64,000 nucleotides of DNA from Petasospora fabianii (lineage: Eukaryota; Ascomycota; Saccharomycetes; Phaffomycetales; Wickerhamomycetaceae), in the NCBI GenBank assembly GCA_022641835.1, contig CP048718.1, forward strand, positions 310,001 through 374,000. Direction: 5' to 3'. The position numbers and the translations under genes are program-made. How positions within the stretch are numbered: the first letter of the stretch is position 1; the number at the start of each line of letters is the position of its first letter. Below the pieces are notes generated by a model. That model saw only the letters and a program-made list of their open reading frames with translations, was not told the origin of the DNA and did no database searches. This document shows positions 20,591-29,871 of this stretch, piece by piece.

Positions 20591-21472
20591 ATGGTATCTG
20601 AAAGTCCAGCTGCCAACGTCCTTGGTACTATCGGTACAGTATGCTGGTGCATTCAACTTATTCCTCAGATTATTCATAATTATAGACGGAAAAACTGTGA
20701 GGGTCTCCAGCCAATTATGCTCTTCCTCTGGTCAGCATCTGGTGTTCCATTCTCCATCTATTTCGTCTCAAGACGTTCCAGTATTCCAATTATGATCCAA
20801 CCACAACTATTCACAACGTTCTGTATCATTACATGGGCACAATCATTATACTATCCACCTGTTCAAAAGTCAAAACTTACCCAGATCAGTCTAGTTGCCT
20901 CCTTCATTATCATCTCCATTGCTCTCGAAGCCGGATTTATCATTCCTTGCAGAAATGCCTATGACAATGGTATTACGTGGCCCTCCTTGATTTTCGGTAT
21001 CATTGCTTCTATTCTTCTTGCTATTGGATTAGTTCCACCATATTTCGAACTTGCCAAGAGACAAGGTCAGGTTGTCGGAATCAATTTCCTGTTTTTGACT
21101 CTGGACTTCTCCGGTGCCTTCTTCTCCACTCTTTCGTTAATCTTCGCCAAGGAGTTTGACTTGATGGGAATTGTCCTTTACTGTATCGTTGGTGCTATGG
21201 AACTTGGTATCTTTGCATCGCACTTCATTTGGTGGTTGAGAATCGGTAGACATGAGAAGAAGATTAACCGTGATGAAGAAGAAGACGCCAGCTTTAGTGG
21301 GGAGGAGCTCGAAAGCTTATCGAGCGATATTGAAATCAATAGAACACACATCGATGATTCCAAGAAACCTGAGAAGTTGCCAGATTCCATCACCACTGAA
21401 AAGGACAACGATTTGTCTAACGTGGACACTCTTTGTGCCGCTGCTTCAGCTTCCACCACAGAAAAATTATAA
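20591..21472 (+). CDS. PQ-loop repeat membrane protein (293 aa)
   Basis: Seven hydrophobic segments fill residues about 8-225, followed by a charged cytosolic tail (EEEDASFSGEELESLSSD). The first PQ loop reads QLIPQIIHNYRRKNCEGL (about 22-39); the second, GLVPPYFELAKRQGQVVG, has PP in place of the usual PQ. The family (SWEET/PQ-loop fold) includes the vacuolar basic amino acid exporters Ypq1-3 and the cystine transporter Ers1. The first loop fits a Ypq-like or fungal PQ-loop protein, but I cannot decide the substrate. The altered second loop is seen directly; its effect is unknown. The start codon is the first ATG and there is no signal peptide. Confidence 0.8.
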   Translation: MVSESPAANVLGTIGTVCWCIQLIPQIIHNYRRKNCEGLQPIMLFLWSASGVPFSIYFVSRRSSIPIMIQPQLFTTFCIITWAQSLYYPPVQKSKLTQISLVASFIIISIALEAGFIIPCRNAYDNGITWPSLIFGIIASILLAIGLVPPYFELAKRQGQVVGINFLFLTLDFSGAFFSTLSLIFAKEFDLMGIVLYCIVGAMELGIFASHFIWWLRIGRHEKKINRDEEEDASFSGEELESLSSDIEINRTHIDDSKKPEKLPDSITTEKDNDLSNVDTLCAAASASTTEKL

Positions 21473-21819
21473 ATCTCATGACCTAAGCATTTTTTAAAGA
21501 CGAATTTATGACTCAAGACTTTATTACATCAACATGCTCAATTATACCCGTTAATTCACGAACCTTTAATGTAACACTGTAGTTAGATTCAATAGTTTAA
21601 GCAAAACTCTTAACAAAAATGTTTAAAGTATGCGACTCAAAATAAGATACTAAGAACCAAATTAATGTACTTCAAAGTCGTAACAAGACACTGTATTAGT
21701 GATTTATGTCCTGCAACCCCTTAGGTAATGTGTAAAAATGAGAAAAGTAGTCAACTACCCCAGGCTCCCGCAGTCCAGACTCAGTCATACTAACAATGTA
21801 GTCAAAACAAACAAGCAAG
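21473..21819. other. gene-free stretch before the tRNA pair
   Basis: About 350 AT-rich bases. No gene, repeat or RNA recognised apart from the tRNA gene at its right end. Confidence 0.5.
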
Positions 21820-21891
21820 TCCGTGATAGTTTAGTGGCTAGAATCTCCGCTTGTCGCGCGGAGGACCAGGGTTCGATTCCCTGTCGCGGAG
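21820..21891 (+). tRNA. tRNA-Asp(GTC)
   Basis: 72 bases without intron. The acceptor stem TCCGTGA pairs with TCGCGGA (one G-T pair), the anticodon loop TTGTCGC gives anticodon GTC, the T loop GGTTCGATTCC forms the B box, and TAGTTTAGTGGC forms the A box. The discriminator is G. A run of T after 21893 provides the Pol III terminator. The sequence is close to the S. cerevisiae tRNA-Asp as I recall it. Confidence 0.97.
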
Positions 21892-22014
21892 CTTTCTTTT
21901 TTAATTTTTCTGACTCTTCCTACTTTTTTATTTTTTTCATTTTTATTTTTGCCACACCCGGACACACAAAAGGTATCTTCGGGTTCACCAATGGGTCGAA
22001 ACTTTCAATAACAA

Positions 22015-22085
22015 GCGCTGGTGGTTTAGCGGTAAAATTCAAAGTTGCCATCTTTGAGCCCCCGGTTCGACTCCGGGCCAGCGCA
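22015..22085 (+). tRNA. tRNA-Gly(GCC)
   Basis: 71 bases without intron. The acceptor stem GCGCTGG pairs with CCAGCGC, the anticodon loop TTGCCAT gives GCC, the A box is TGGTTTAGCGG and the B box GGTTCGACTCC. The discriminator is A. T-rich terminator follows at 22086. It lies 123 bases after tRNA-Asp on the same strand, each with its own terminator. Confidence 0.97.
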
Positions 22086-22825
22086 TTTTCTTTTTTTCTT
22101 ACCCATCAAGGTGGAAGTCGTGGTCGTACCATTTCCGACCAACAACATCATCTTAACCCAAAGGACGAAAGTAACTTGTGATAGACAGCTGACATAATTC
22201 ATATATCTATTGCAAGACTCACTGCCTCTTCACTACAAACTTTTTCGAAAGCGTACAGTGGAATGACTTCCTTGTTCCCCGCAAACCCGTGTCAGCGGTC
22301 GGTCTTTGCTAGAATGTTAGCTAGTCAATGAATAAAAGTCTCTACACTTGCTAGAGGAATCAGCTGGTATAGTATGATCTAAACCCCTGCAAACACATTC
22401 AAATGAGGTATCCACCCCTCGCAGTAGTCTAATCACCCCTGTTAACACAGCCTAATCTAAGACTAAAAGCCAGCCACTCAACATGTTGCCCCTACCAGGA
22501 AAGTGTACACGAGGGGTTTTGCCCTCCTGTTTCCTAGACAACCGGTTAACGAGACAGGTTGGCACATGTGGGATTTATCCGAGGCCAACAAAAACCCTCT
22601 CCAACACGTTTAACCAACCACCAACGACTCTACTGTTGACTAGCTGAAGCCATTTTAAGAGAGGATACCCTCACCAAAACACATTTAGACACAGCATCAC
22701 CAAATTACCAATAATTAATAGTCTCTACTCAGAACCTACAGCCTGAAACACCCACCCAACAGGATTGCTCCCCTGCACTTAAGGACCCGTCACTGCCCCC
22801 ATTGCCACACATACCACACAACACT
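22086..22825. promoter_or_regulatory. gene-free stretch, MDM34 upstream region
   Basis: About 740 bases from the tRNA-Gly terminator to the MDM34 ATG. The last 250 bases are rich in CCAAC and CACC on the plus strand. No element flanks the tRNA genes: I looked for terminal repeats typical of tRNA-targeted retroelements and saw none. Confidence 0.45.
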
Positions 22826-24145
22826 ATGTCCTTTTTGTTCAGTTGGATAGATCTGCAGTCTGTCGACATCCGTCGCAGTGTTAATGAGGTACTGAGCTCG
22901 TTATCGCCGACTCAGCTTCCCCAGACTGTTTCGATGAAGCAGCTTTCGTTGGGGACATCACCGCCGCAGTTTGAAGTGCTAGACATTATTGATCTTCAAG
23001 AGGGAAGATTCAAAGGTCTGTTCAAGTTTCAATATCAAGGTGAGATTGATATCGTACTTAATTCAGACATCGAGATTAATGCCCTGAAACTGATTGAGTT
23101 TGACAGTTTTTCAAAGCCTCACTTTGTCCTTGCTGATAAGTCAGCAGTGCTTCCAGTTGACATCAATCTTCAAAACGTACGAATCGATGCATTGTTGACT
23201 GTTGTTTACAATGGTAAAAACATCACCGTGGTGTTTAACGATAGTCCAATTATCGATTTGGATATTGAAACGACGATGGATGAGCTCTTGGATGAAGATC
23301 TGTTTGAAACTATGAAGACGGATCTACTGACAATGGCCACTGAGTTCTTGAAACAGGATCTTCCAGGACTCATATCTCAGGTTAAGCTTTTTGACCAAGA
23401 GCAACAGGAAGCTTTGAAGGATACACTGAAAACTGAGAATTCTGTCCTAAAGAGAGCTCGTCTTTCCATGGATGATGAACCTCTTGTCAAGTGTGAAATG
23501 GACTTTAACGTTTTCAACACCATGTCTTTGAAACCTCAGGGGTTCTCTGATGTTGTCCAAAGGATTTCATTGTCACAGGAACAGTATCAGAACCAAGACT
23601 GTTCACAAAAGGAGATTGGAGTCAAGAAGAGAAGAGTCATTAAGATGGGCAAGACGAAGAAGTCACGCACTGTATCATCACCAACAGAGACATCATCCCT
23701 CACTGTTACACCATCATCCACACCACTCAAGACACAAGTCAAGACACCACGCCATCAAACAACCATCACTGGAGCAAGTACTCCAGTTACAGATCTCACT
23801 TTGTCCCACGCAACTATGACCGCTTCTTCATTATCATCACCAACTCTTATGGATAGATCACATAGTTCACAGGCATCTATCGAAGAGTATCTGATGTCGA
23901 ATGAGACTCTTGTGTTTGATTCATCTGCAGATATTCTTGAACTTGAGGATCCATACGTTGATATGATGCATCCTATGGACATTGTCCCCGAATACACACA
24001 AAAGGATATCAAGCATTTGATCCCAGAGACCAAGATGAGACCGAGAGGTGTGAGTTCGAATTACATTAAAGTCGATGAGCAGTTCAAAGAAATGCTCAAG
24101 ATGAACAATGAAAGGAAGACTAAAAGTGATGTGGTTATTCTATGA
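22826..24145 (+). CDS. MDM34: Mdm34, ERMES complex subunit (439 aa)
   Basis: Outer-membrane subunit of the ER-mitochondria encounter structure, which transfers phospholipids between the two membranes through SMP domains. The start MSFLFSW and the SMP core (residues 1-about 195) match the family: VSMKQLSLGTSPPQFEVLDI, then RFKGLFKFQYQGEIDIVL, then LPVDINLQNVRIDALLTVVY. After it come a Ser/Thr-rich linker, a basic patch KKRRVIKMGKTKKSR and a final acidic region. The frame is open eight codons upstream, but only from a TTG; the ATG at 22826 gives the family N-terminus. The other ERMES genes are not in the window. Confidence 0.9.
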   Translation: MSFLFSWIDLQSVDIRRSVNEVLSSLSPTQLPQTVSMKQLSLGTSPPQFEVLDIIDLQEGRFKGLFKFQYQGEIDIVLNSDIEINALKLIEFDSFSKPHFVLADKSAVLPVDINLQNVRIDALLTVVYNGKNITVVFNDSPIIDLDIETTMDELLDEDLFETMKTDLLTMATEFLKQDLPGLISQVKLFDQEQQEALKDTLKTENSVLKRARLSMDDEPLVKCEMDFNVFNTMSLKPQGFSDVVQRISLSQEQYQNQDCSQKEIGVKKRRVIKMGKTKKSRTVSSPTETSSLTVTPSSTPLKTQVKTPRHQTTITGASTPVTDLTLSHATMTASSLSSPTLMDRSHSSQASIEEYLMSNETLVFDSSADILELEDPYVDMMHPMDIVPEYTQKDIKHLIPETKMRPRGVSSNYIKVDEQFKEMLKMNNERKTKSDVVIL

Positions 24146-24745
24146 TGTGCTATGAGACTATTATATTTAATGAGTTTATGAATTGAGAAAGACATTATAT
24201 CAAATGCATGCATATGTCTATGACAAGGCAGAGATCTGCTGCTTATAGCATCAATGTAGTCAAACCAATCAAGCTCTCTGTATATTATGGTGATGTAGTG
24301 ATGGATGGAAATCACCCTTTGTATTATCTACGTTCTTTTTTTGGTACCTGGGAACATCGGGATGATTGCTGGCGTCGAAACCATGTCAGCCGCATAGTCA
24401 GTGGATACAGCATGGCTACAGTGGTTGCATTGCTACAGTGTTCAAGTCATTACCATGGATATCGATTAGAGCAGATTCAATTTCTGCTAGAGCAAAGTAC
24501 TCTTCTCAAGAAGTTGAGGGGTTATATAAACAGAACGAGAGAGCCAGTCATGATACCAAAGACGTTTTATGGGCTCAGGCAGTCAACATAAACGGTTGGG
24601 GTGAGTATGTGTGTGTGTGTGTTTTAATTGAGGTGACGTTATAAAGTTGACCTCATAGGTTTCAAGATTCGATGAAGAGGTGAAGTTGGGAGGTGCTCAT
24701 CTTTCTTTGCATTTTAGGTAACAAAAATGGTTGTGATAGGAGACA
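24146..24745. other. convergent gene-free stretch
   Basis: About 600 bases between the stops of MDM34 and the ORM gene. A plus-strand frame of 127 codons (24208-24591) has no recognisable features and I do not support it as a gene. A (TG)n run near 24610-24622. Confidence 0.45.
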
Positions 24746-25306
24746 TTAGAAAATGGATATTCTCAAACGGTCAAAGATTGGCAATTTTGGTACGACACCA
24801 ACGGCACAGATAATGAGGTTGACGATAAAGAGTTGGAGATCGTAATGAGAGTAGTGTGTTGTACAGAGGAACAAGAAGATTGGAACACCAACGAGGAACT
24901 TCTTCGTAGGTGTGTAAAAGTCACCTTCATCCATTTGCTCCCACATTGTAAGATTATCATAAGCACCTGAATTGAACTCAAATGGGATACCTTTCACCAG
25001 ATGGAACATGATGTATGAGCCAATGACATAGGTGGCATTTGTCAGTGACCAGGAGATCTCATTGGAGATACCTGGCACCAGGTTATAGAACATCTTAAGG
25101 AAGAGGATGATGACAATATGAATCACCCATGCACCTTTCGAATGGACCCAATCGGCATTGAGGTTCGGTTCTGTCTCTTGATCAATCTTCTCTTCGAACG
25201 TTTCCTCCTCCACATGTGAGATGATGGAAGAAGAACGACGACGGTGCGTTACGCCTGCGGAGCTTGGGGAGAGGGAACCTGGGGATGGATCTTGTGAAAC
25301 AGACAT
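24746..25306 (-). CDS. ORM2: ORM family regulator of serine palmitoyltransferase (186 aa)
   Basis: ER membrane protein that inhibits serine palmitoyltransferase and so controls the first step of sphingolipid synthesis. The N-terminal RRRSSSIISHVEEETFEEKIDQ is the phosphoregulated region of yeast Orm1/Orm2, whose phosphorylation relieves inhibition. The membrane domain follows: NADWVHSKGAWVIH, WSLTNATYVIGSYIMFHLVKGIPF, MWEQMDEGDFYTPTKKFLVGVPI, HYSHYD and LPIFDRLRI, all family signatures. Start at the ATG at 25306; the frame is open 30 codons upstream but from a GTG. Whether it corresponds to ORM1 or ORM2 of S. cerevisiae cannot be said, since that pair arose by duplication in that lineage. Confidence 0.95.
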   Translation of the reverse strand: MSVSQDPSPGSLSPSSAGVTHRRRSSSIISHVEEETFEEKIDQETEPNLNADWVHSKGAWVIHIVIILFLKMFYNLVPGISNEISWSLTNATYVIGSYIMFHLVKGIPFEFNSGAYDNLTMWEQMDEGDFYTPTKKFLVGVPIFLFLCTTHYSHYDLQLFIVNLIICAVGVVPKLPIFDRLRISIF

Positions 25307-25927
25307 TGGTCTTCTGGAATGTAGATGTGCGTGTGTCTTTCGAGGGAGTTTAAGAGTTTGAAACAGAGCTTTAATAGTCAGTGGCCGTAGTGTCACTTAG
25401 GGGTAGATTGTGCGACGTGTCTTTTCAAACAGATGCGATTTGACAGTGGCAAAGTGGCGATGCGTTTGCTATACGACGGTTGTGTGTAAATGTGCGTAGA
25501 GAGTTCTTGATAAAGCGCACGCAGTGGGGACAAGGGAAAGCGATGTATGTAAATGTTTGTGAAAGTATATGGAATTGTGTTAAGGCAGACGTTGATTTGA
25601 TAGCGGCTGCTTATATGTGGCGAGGTTGTGGCTGTTCCCCCAGGTGGAGAGAAAAGCTTGATCTTAATGGAATAATGACGCCCCTTTTCGAAAAGACGTG
25701 ATGTGGTGTCTAGGTGGATTATATAATCCACTTTCCTCTTTGGGCCATTTCATTAAGTTTTTAATTTTTTGAGGATTATATAATCATGCACCTTAGGTTT
25801 GAAATTGTCATAGCGACGCGTAAAGACAAAAGATCAACAACAAACACCACGCGTTGAAAGCAGTTGTAATCAGCTTACCCTTGCCAGCTCAAGGTGATCC
25901 AGTGATCCAGTGATCTAGCTGACTAAT
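25307..25927. promoter_or_regulatory. divergent promoter with a duplicated palindromic element
   Basis: About 620 bases between the ORM gene and the disordered-protein gene. It holds an 18-base perfect palindrome (25714-25731, GTGGATTATATAATCCAC) and, 56 bases on, a second copy of its core GGATTATATAATC at 25773-25785. Near the plus-strand start CCAGTGATCCAGTGATC is repeated in tandem (about 25898-25915). Frames inside are not supported as genes. Confidence 0.55.
25714..25731. repeat. 18-bp perfect palindrome, core repeated at 25773
   Basis: GTGGATTATATAATCCAC equals its own reverse complement. The 13-base core recurs at 25773-25785. A symmetric site with a repeat at a fixed short distance in a divergent promoter suggests binding by a dimeric regulator; alternatively the inner TATATA serves as TATA box in both directions. 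Confidence 0.7.
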
Positions 25928-27694
25928 ATGTCTGACAGCGACATCAGGCGCGAGCTTGATGAGAATTTGCTACGCTACGAGCGCAATGTGGTGCTCAACA
26001 AGTTAACCCCAAACAAACGGTCTGGCAGTGATATCTCTTCACTAAGAGCTGGTACACGGTCCTCTTCGAGAAGGACGACCCCTGGTCGACTCGGACGAAG
26101 ACCAGGGCACAATGACTCGAACATACTCACGTCACCAGTGAAGACTTTGAGACGCTACAGAACTCAGTCAAGCGATGAAGAGGAGATGTATAACAACAAC
26201 AATGGTGATGAGGGCGACTCCCTATCTCTTCTTTCGAAGTCTACTGATAAGTCGCAAAGGCAGAACGTCACTGTTGTGCCGCTCAATGATTCATCCAAGG
26301 AGCCAATGAGAAAGGGAACACCGAAGAAATTGAGTGCTGCATCATCTAAGAAGGAGAGCCCGGCCAAGTCATCCAAGACACCATTGAAACAGCAAAAGTC
26401 CAAGTCATTCACGCTCTTTAAAGATATAGTGGATCTTCCTGCCCCATCAAACAAGATTCAAGATGATGATGATGTCGATGACCACAGGGCGTTTAGGTAC
26501 TCTAATGATACACTCATGAGCGATATCCCAAGCGATCTTCTCAGTCCTGAGAAACATGTCTACCCACAGGAGAATATTACGAGTGCTAAGAAGAAGAATA
26601 ATAACAAGAAGATCACTGGAACTCCAAACAAATCAGTACCTTCTGTCAGTGAGGGAAGATCACCAGTCACGAGATCAACAGCGAAGAAGACAAGGGCCAA
26701 GATCACCTCCAGTTCACCAATTGCACAGAGTCAAGATAAGCCATCATTGTACCCTGATCTCAGCTCCGTGGCGTCTCATGATAAAAACACTCAGAGTCCT
26801 GCTAACAGAGTTATTGACAAGGTCCCAACACTGACCTTACCAGCTACATCTTCATTGACAACAACTATGAATAATGCTGCGCCAGTGTCGCCAGCCAAGT
26901 CAAACGCGAAGAGTAAAAGTCCAACACCTGCCACGAGTAAATCACCCGTTTCAAGACGCACGAACCATTCCAAATATCCAACACCCCAGAAACAATCACA
27001 GCAAACCATACTCCCAGACCTTAAATCTTCACCAAGGAAAAGAGTCGCTCCAGTCGCTGAAGGATCTCCATTGAGATCACCGGCACGTCGTCTTCAAGCG
27101 ACATCCACCACCTTGGGACAAGCAATTGAAACCCGTCTTGGTGGATTGGACCCAGCTATTTTCGACTCGAGTGATGAAGAACCTGTACCGGAACTGACTG
27201 TGCCTATCAATATGCAAGAGATTAACGATTCAAGTACGATGTTGGGTACGAAGCGTAAGGAACAAACTTCGATGATTGTGGAGACAACAGCTAAGAAGCA
27301 AAAGACATTTAGCATTTATCCAGATCTTGATACCAGTAAATTTAATCAAAGTCTTGAGAAGACCACTGCGGATTCACCGGCAAACGTGACTCCAGATCTA
27401 TTAAATAGCTCCATTTTAAAAGGTGTCAACATGACAACGAAGTTATACCCATCGCTGCTCTCACCTGTGGCCAAGTCTGAAAGTAATAAAGAAGAGCTTG
27501 GTGATGCTGATAACTGGACCCAATCGCAATGGACTAAGTTTGCAGAGTTATATGAGAAATTTGACACTAGTGGCTATGACTTTACGGTGTTTGATACATC
27601 AATGATGGAGTATCTCCGTTGTGACTATAATGAGCTGTTGATGAAGATCGAATTCTACAAAGAGTTTCTAGAGAGCCTCCCTGTGTCCAAGTGA
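25928..27694 (+). CDS. disordered, CDK-site-rich protein of unknown function (588 aa)
   Basis: Not recognised. Residues 1 to about 520 are low in hydrophobics, very rich in Ser, Thr, Pro, Lys and Arg, with about fifteen SP or TP sites, many of the full form S/T-P-x-K/R (TSPVKTLRR, SPRKR, LRSPARR). A short motif recurs four times: SLYPDLSS, TILPDLKSS, SIYPDLDTS and KLYPSLLSP. The C-terminal about 65 residues look folded (NWTQSQWTKFAELYEKF, YLRCDYNELLMKIEFYKEFLESL). This plan suggests a nuclear protein under cell-cycle kinase control, with the C-terminal module or repeats recruiting partners; that is inference. The first residues, MSDSDIRRELDENLLRYERN, could form an amphipathic helix. Confidence 0.85.
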   Translation: MSDSDIRRELDENLLRYERNVVLNKLTPNKRSGSDISSLRAGTRSSSRRTTPGRLGRRPGHNDSNILTSPVKTLRRYRTQSSDEEEMYNNNNGDEGDSLSLLSKSTDKSQRQNVTVVPLNDSSKEPMRKGTPKKLSAASSKKESPAKSSKTPLKQQKSKSFTLFKDIVDLPAPSNKIQDDDDVDDHRAFRYSNDTLMSDIPSDLLSPEKHVYPQENITSAKKKNNNKKITGTPNKSVPSVSEGRSPVTRSTAKKTRAKITSSSPIAQSQDKPSLYPDLSSVASHDKNTQSPANRVIDKVPTLTLPATSSLTTTMNNAAPVSPAKSNAKSKSPTPATSKSPVSRRTNHSKYPTPQKQSQQTILPDLKSSPRKRVAPVAEGSPLRSPARRLQATSTTLGQAIETRLGGLDPAIFDSSDEEPVPELTVPINMQEINDSSTMLGTKRKEQTSMIVETTAKKQKTFSIYPDLDTSKFNQSLEKTTADSPANVTPDLLNSSILKGVNMTTKLYPSLLSPVAKSESNKEELGDADNWTQSQWTKFAELYEKFDTSGYDFTVFDTSMMEYLRCDYNELLMKIEFYKEFLESLPVSK

Positions 27695-28176
27695 TGATAT
27701 GACACGTTTAATTTAATGAACAACATGTGCTATAGCCAACAACTAGTAGAACATGGTAAATATATTACGTACAGTATATCAAAACCTGAAAGGAGGTGGT
27801 TACGATGTCCTGGTATTCGGTAAGCGCAACAAAAACATGGGCGCGCGTCAAAAACTGGTACGCGCCACACACTTGAAAGGTACGTTTTCGCGAACCTAAA
27901 AACAAAACAAAAGTGCATCAAATAGGAATTGGTCTCTTTTACCCCTTCTTTTCTATTAGTAGGACCCAAGTTTCACTACAGGACAGGCATTTAACACTTA
28001 TTACACGGCACTCACCCACAGTCATTCCTTCTACTGGCCGTCTTCTCTTCATCCACAGCTTCCGCTGCAGTCATTCTTTACCACTTGCCGCCTGTCCCTG
28101 TGAGACATACCAGCCACTCCAACTGATTCACTTTCCTTGACATACTCTACAAAACTCACCAGTTAACAAAAACACC
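27695..28176. promoter_or_regulatory. promoter of the TBC-domain gene
   Basis: About 480 bases between two plus-strand genes. GCGCGCGTC at 27841 and TACGCGCC at about 27859 form a CGCG pair; the last 150 bases before the ATG are pyrimidine-rich and ATG-free, as in a transcribed leader. Confidence 0.4.
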
Positions 28177-29706
28177 ATGGACGAAAACACATTGACACAG
28201 CTTCTCGAGCTTGAAACCAAATTTGCTGAGGCTCAGTCAATGCTGGGCGATGGTGGGGTCCAGACACAGCTCTTGATGGCCCACCTTGAGATCTTATCTG
28301 CAAACTCTACGGGTACATCTGGCTCAGAGCTGACTCTTGAACAAGTGGCTGATCTCATAACCGAGTCTGGAAGTTTTAACTTGGCTCTCACATGCTCCAC
28401 TTGCCATCAGTCGCTCTTTGAAGACGATGAATGTGCCGCTTTAGGGAAGCTTAAGGATAATCTTGAGCCATGTTGTGGGAAGATGCTCTCCACTTATAAA
28501 GACTGTTCCGAGCTCGAGATCGCCTTTTGGTGGTTTTGTCTCTCGTCTCCATCAAACTGTATCCTCACCATGCCAAACTATACTAGATTTATGCTCACAA
28601 ATGGTGTCCCACCAGCTCTCAGAGACAGATTGTGGGGTGTTCTTACACAATCCGCCAATGCTAATGGTGAGGTGGATGAGTACATGCAAACGCTTTATGG
28701 ATCTTTAAACAAGGATCTCTGTCCTGATATTGGTATTATCTTTAAGGATGTTAGTCGTACGTTTCCTGAGCTCTCTATGTTTAACGAGTATGACATGAAG
28801 GTCAAGTTTGAAAGAATCCTTAACGCCTACAGCATCTTTGATTCTGATATGGGCTATTGTCAAGGTTTGCAATTCATCGTTGCACCTATGCTTTTCCATT
28901 TTAAGCATGAGCTCAAGACTTTCAATGCCTTGGTCAGATTGTTTGAGATGAACAGACTGAGAACAATCTATGACAATGAAATGTCTGGTTTGAACTTGTG
29001 GTTCTATCAATTCTCCCATATTTTGGAATCTGAACTTCCGGAGTTGGGTCAACACTTCAAGAAACTTGATATTGATATGAACATCTTCCTTTCACAATGG
29101 TTCCTATCCTTCTATTCCATTACCATCCCATTCAACTTCCTTGTCCGCATGTTTGATGTTGCCCTATTTGAAGGTGTCAAGGAGACCCTTCTACGTGTTG
29201 GTATTGTTATTCTTTCACAAAATGCTAAGCTTTTATGCACTATTGATGAACCAGAACTTATCTATCAACACCTTTTATCTGAGAATTGTTGGGGTGTTTT
29301 CCAGAATGACGTTGACTGTTTCATCACATCAGTAACACAACTGAATGTCTCCAACTTTACTTCTGAACACCTTTCATCTCTTGAACAGCAGCATAAGAAC
29401 ACAGAGAAGACACACACTTCGAACAAGTCGGTCTTCAACAAGTTCATCGCCACTTTCAAATCCACAGCAGAGTCTGTGCTCTCAGCACCGACATCGACTT
29501 CGTCGGCAGCATCATCCGAAGTGCACCGCGAGAGCTTATTCTCTAATGCTAACAGTTCAACCTTTTCGTTCAATGAAGACTATGAACTCGTGGAGAATTT
29601 ATACAAACTCTGTCTTGAGAAAGGTATCAACGACCCTCTTCTTGAAAAAGTTAAGGATCGTCTGTATCCTCTTACACAGGGCATCACACCGGCATCATCA
29701 GCATAA
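28177..29706 (+). CDS. TBC-domain Rab GTPase-activating protein (509 aa)
   Basis: TBC domain at about residues 143-350: NGVPPALRDRLWGVL opens it, the catalytic arginine finger is R194 in IIFKDVSRTFPE, and the glutamine finger is Q229 in YCQGLQF. Further family signatures are LSQWFLSFYSITIPFNFLVRMFD and the closing helices. Both fingers are present, so it should stimulate GTP hydrolysis by Rab-type GTPases in vesicle traffic. The N-terminal 130 residues are unusual, with several Cys including a CSTC pair and CC. A Ser-rich tail follows the domain. The closest yeast plan seems to be Gyp5/Gyl1, but those carry the TBC more C-terminally, so I give no symbol. Target Rab unknown. Confidence 0.88.
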   Translation: MDENTLTQLLELETKFAEAQSMLGDGGVQTQLLMAHLEILSANSTGTSGSELTLEQVADLITESGSFNLALTCSTCHQSLFEDDECAALGKLKDNLEPCCGKMLSTYKDCSELEIAFWWFCLSSPSNCILTMPNYTRFMLTNGVPPALRDRLWGVLTQSANANGEVDEYMQTLYGSLNKDLCPDIGIIFKDVSRTFPELSMFNEYDMKVKFERILNAYSIFDSDMGYCQGLQFIVAPMLFHFKHELKTFNALVRLFEMNRLRTIYDNEMSGLNLWFYQFSHILESELPELGQHFKKLDIDMNIFLSQWFLSFYSITIPFNFLVRMFDVALFEGVKETLLRVGIVILSQNAKLLCTIDEPELIYQHLLSENCWGVFQNDVDCFITSVTQLNVSNFTSEHLSSLEQQHKNTEKTHTSNKSVFNKFIATFKSTAESVLSAPTSTSSAASSEVHRESLFSNANSSTFSFNEDYELVENLYKLCLEKGINDPLLEKVKDRLYPLTQGITPASSA

Positions 29707-29871
29707 ACTCGGAGGCATCAATTGGGATTTTTTTCTACCATAGGTTTAGGTATCAGGATTATACGCACATTCATTTCTTATAATAGTACACAATCCATAA
29801 CTTAGCGAACTGAGAGGCTGGTCGTACCAGGGTTGAACTCTCATAGATTTAAAGTCGATCTATAACCTATC

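Noticed and set aside
21738-22181. 147-codon plus-strand frame
   Set aside because: It runs straight through the two tRNA genes and their T-rich terminators; the sequence is explained by them.
21473-22825. retroelement or solo LTR next to the tRNA genes
   Set aside because: I looked for TG...CA-ended repeats and duplicated stretches around the two tRNAs and saw none.
24208-24591. 127-codon plus-strand frame between MDM34 and the ORM gene
   Set aside because: No domain, unnatural composition and convergent intergenic position; nothing supports translation.
25393-25731. 112-codon minus-strand frame upstream of the ORM gene
   Set aside because: No ATG start of note, overlaps the promoter palindrome, low-complexity content.
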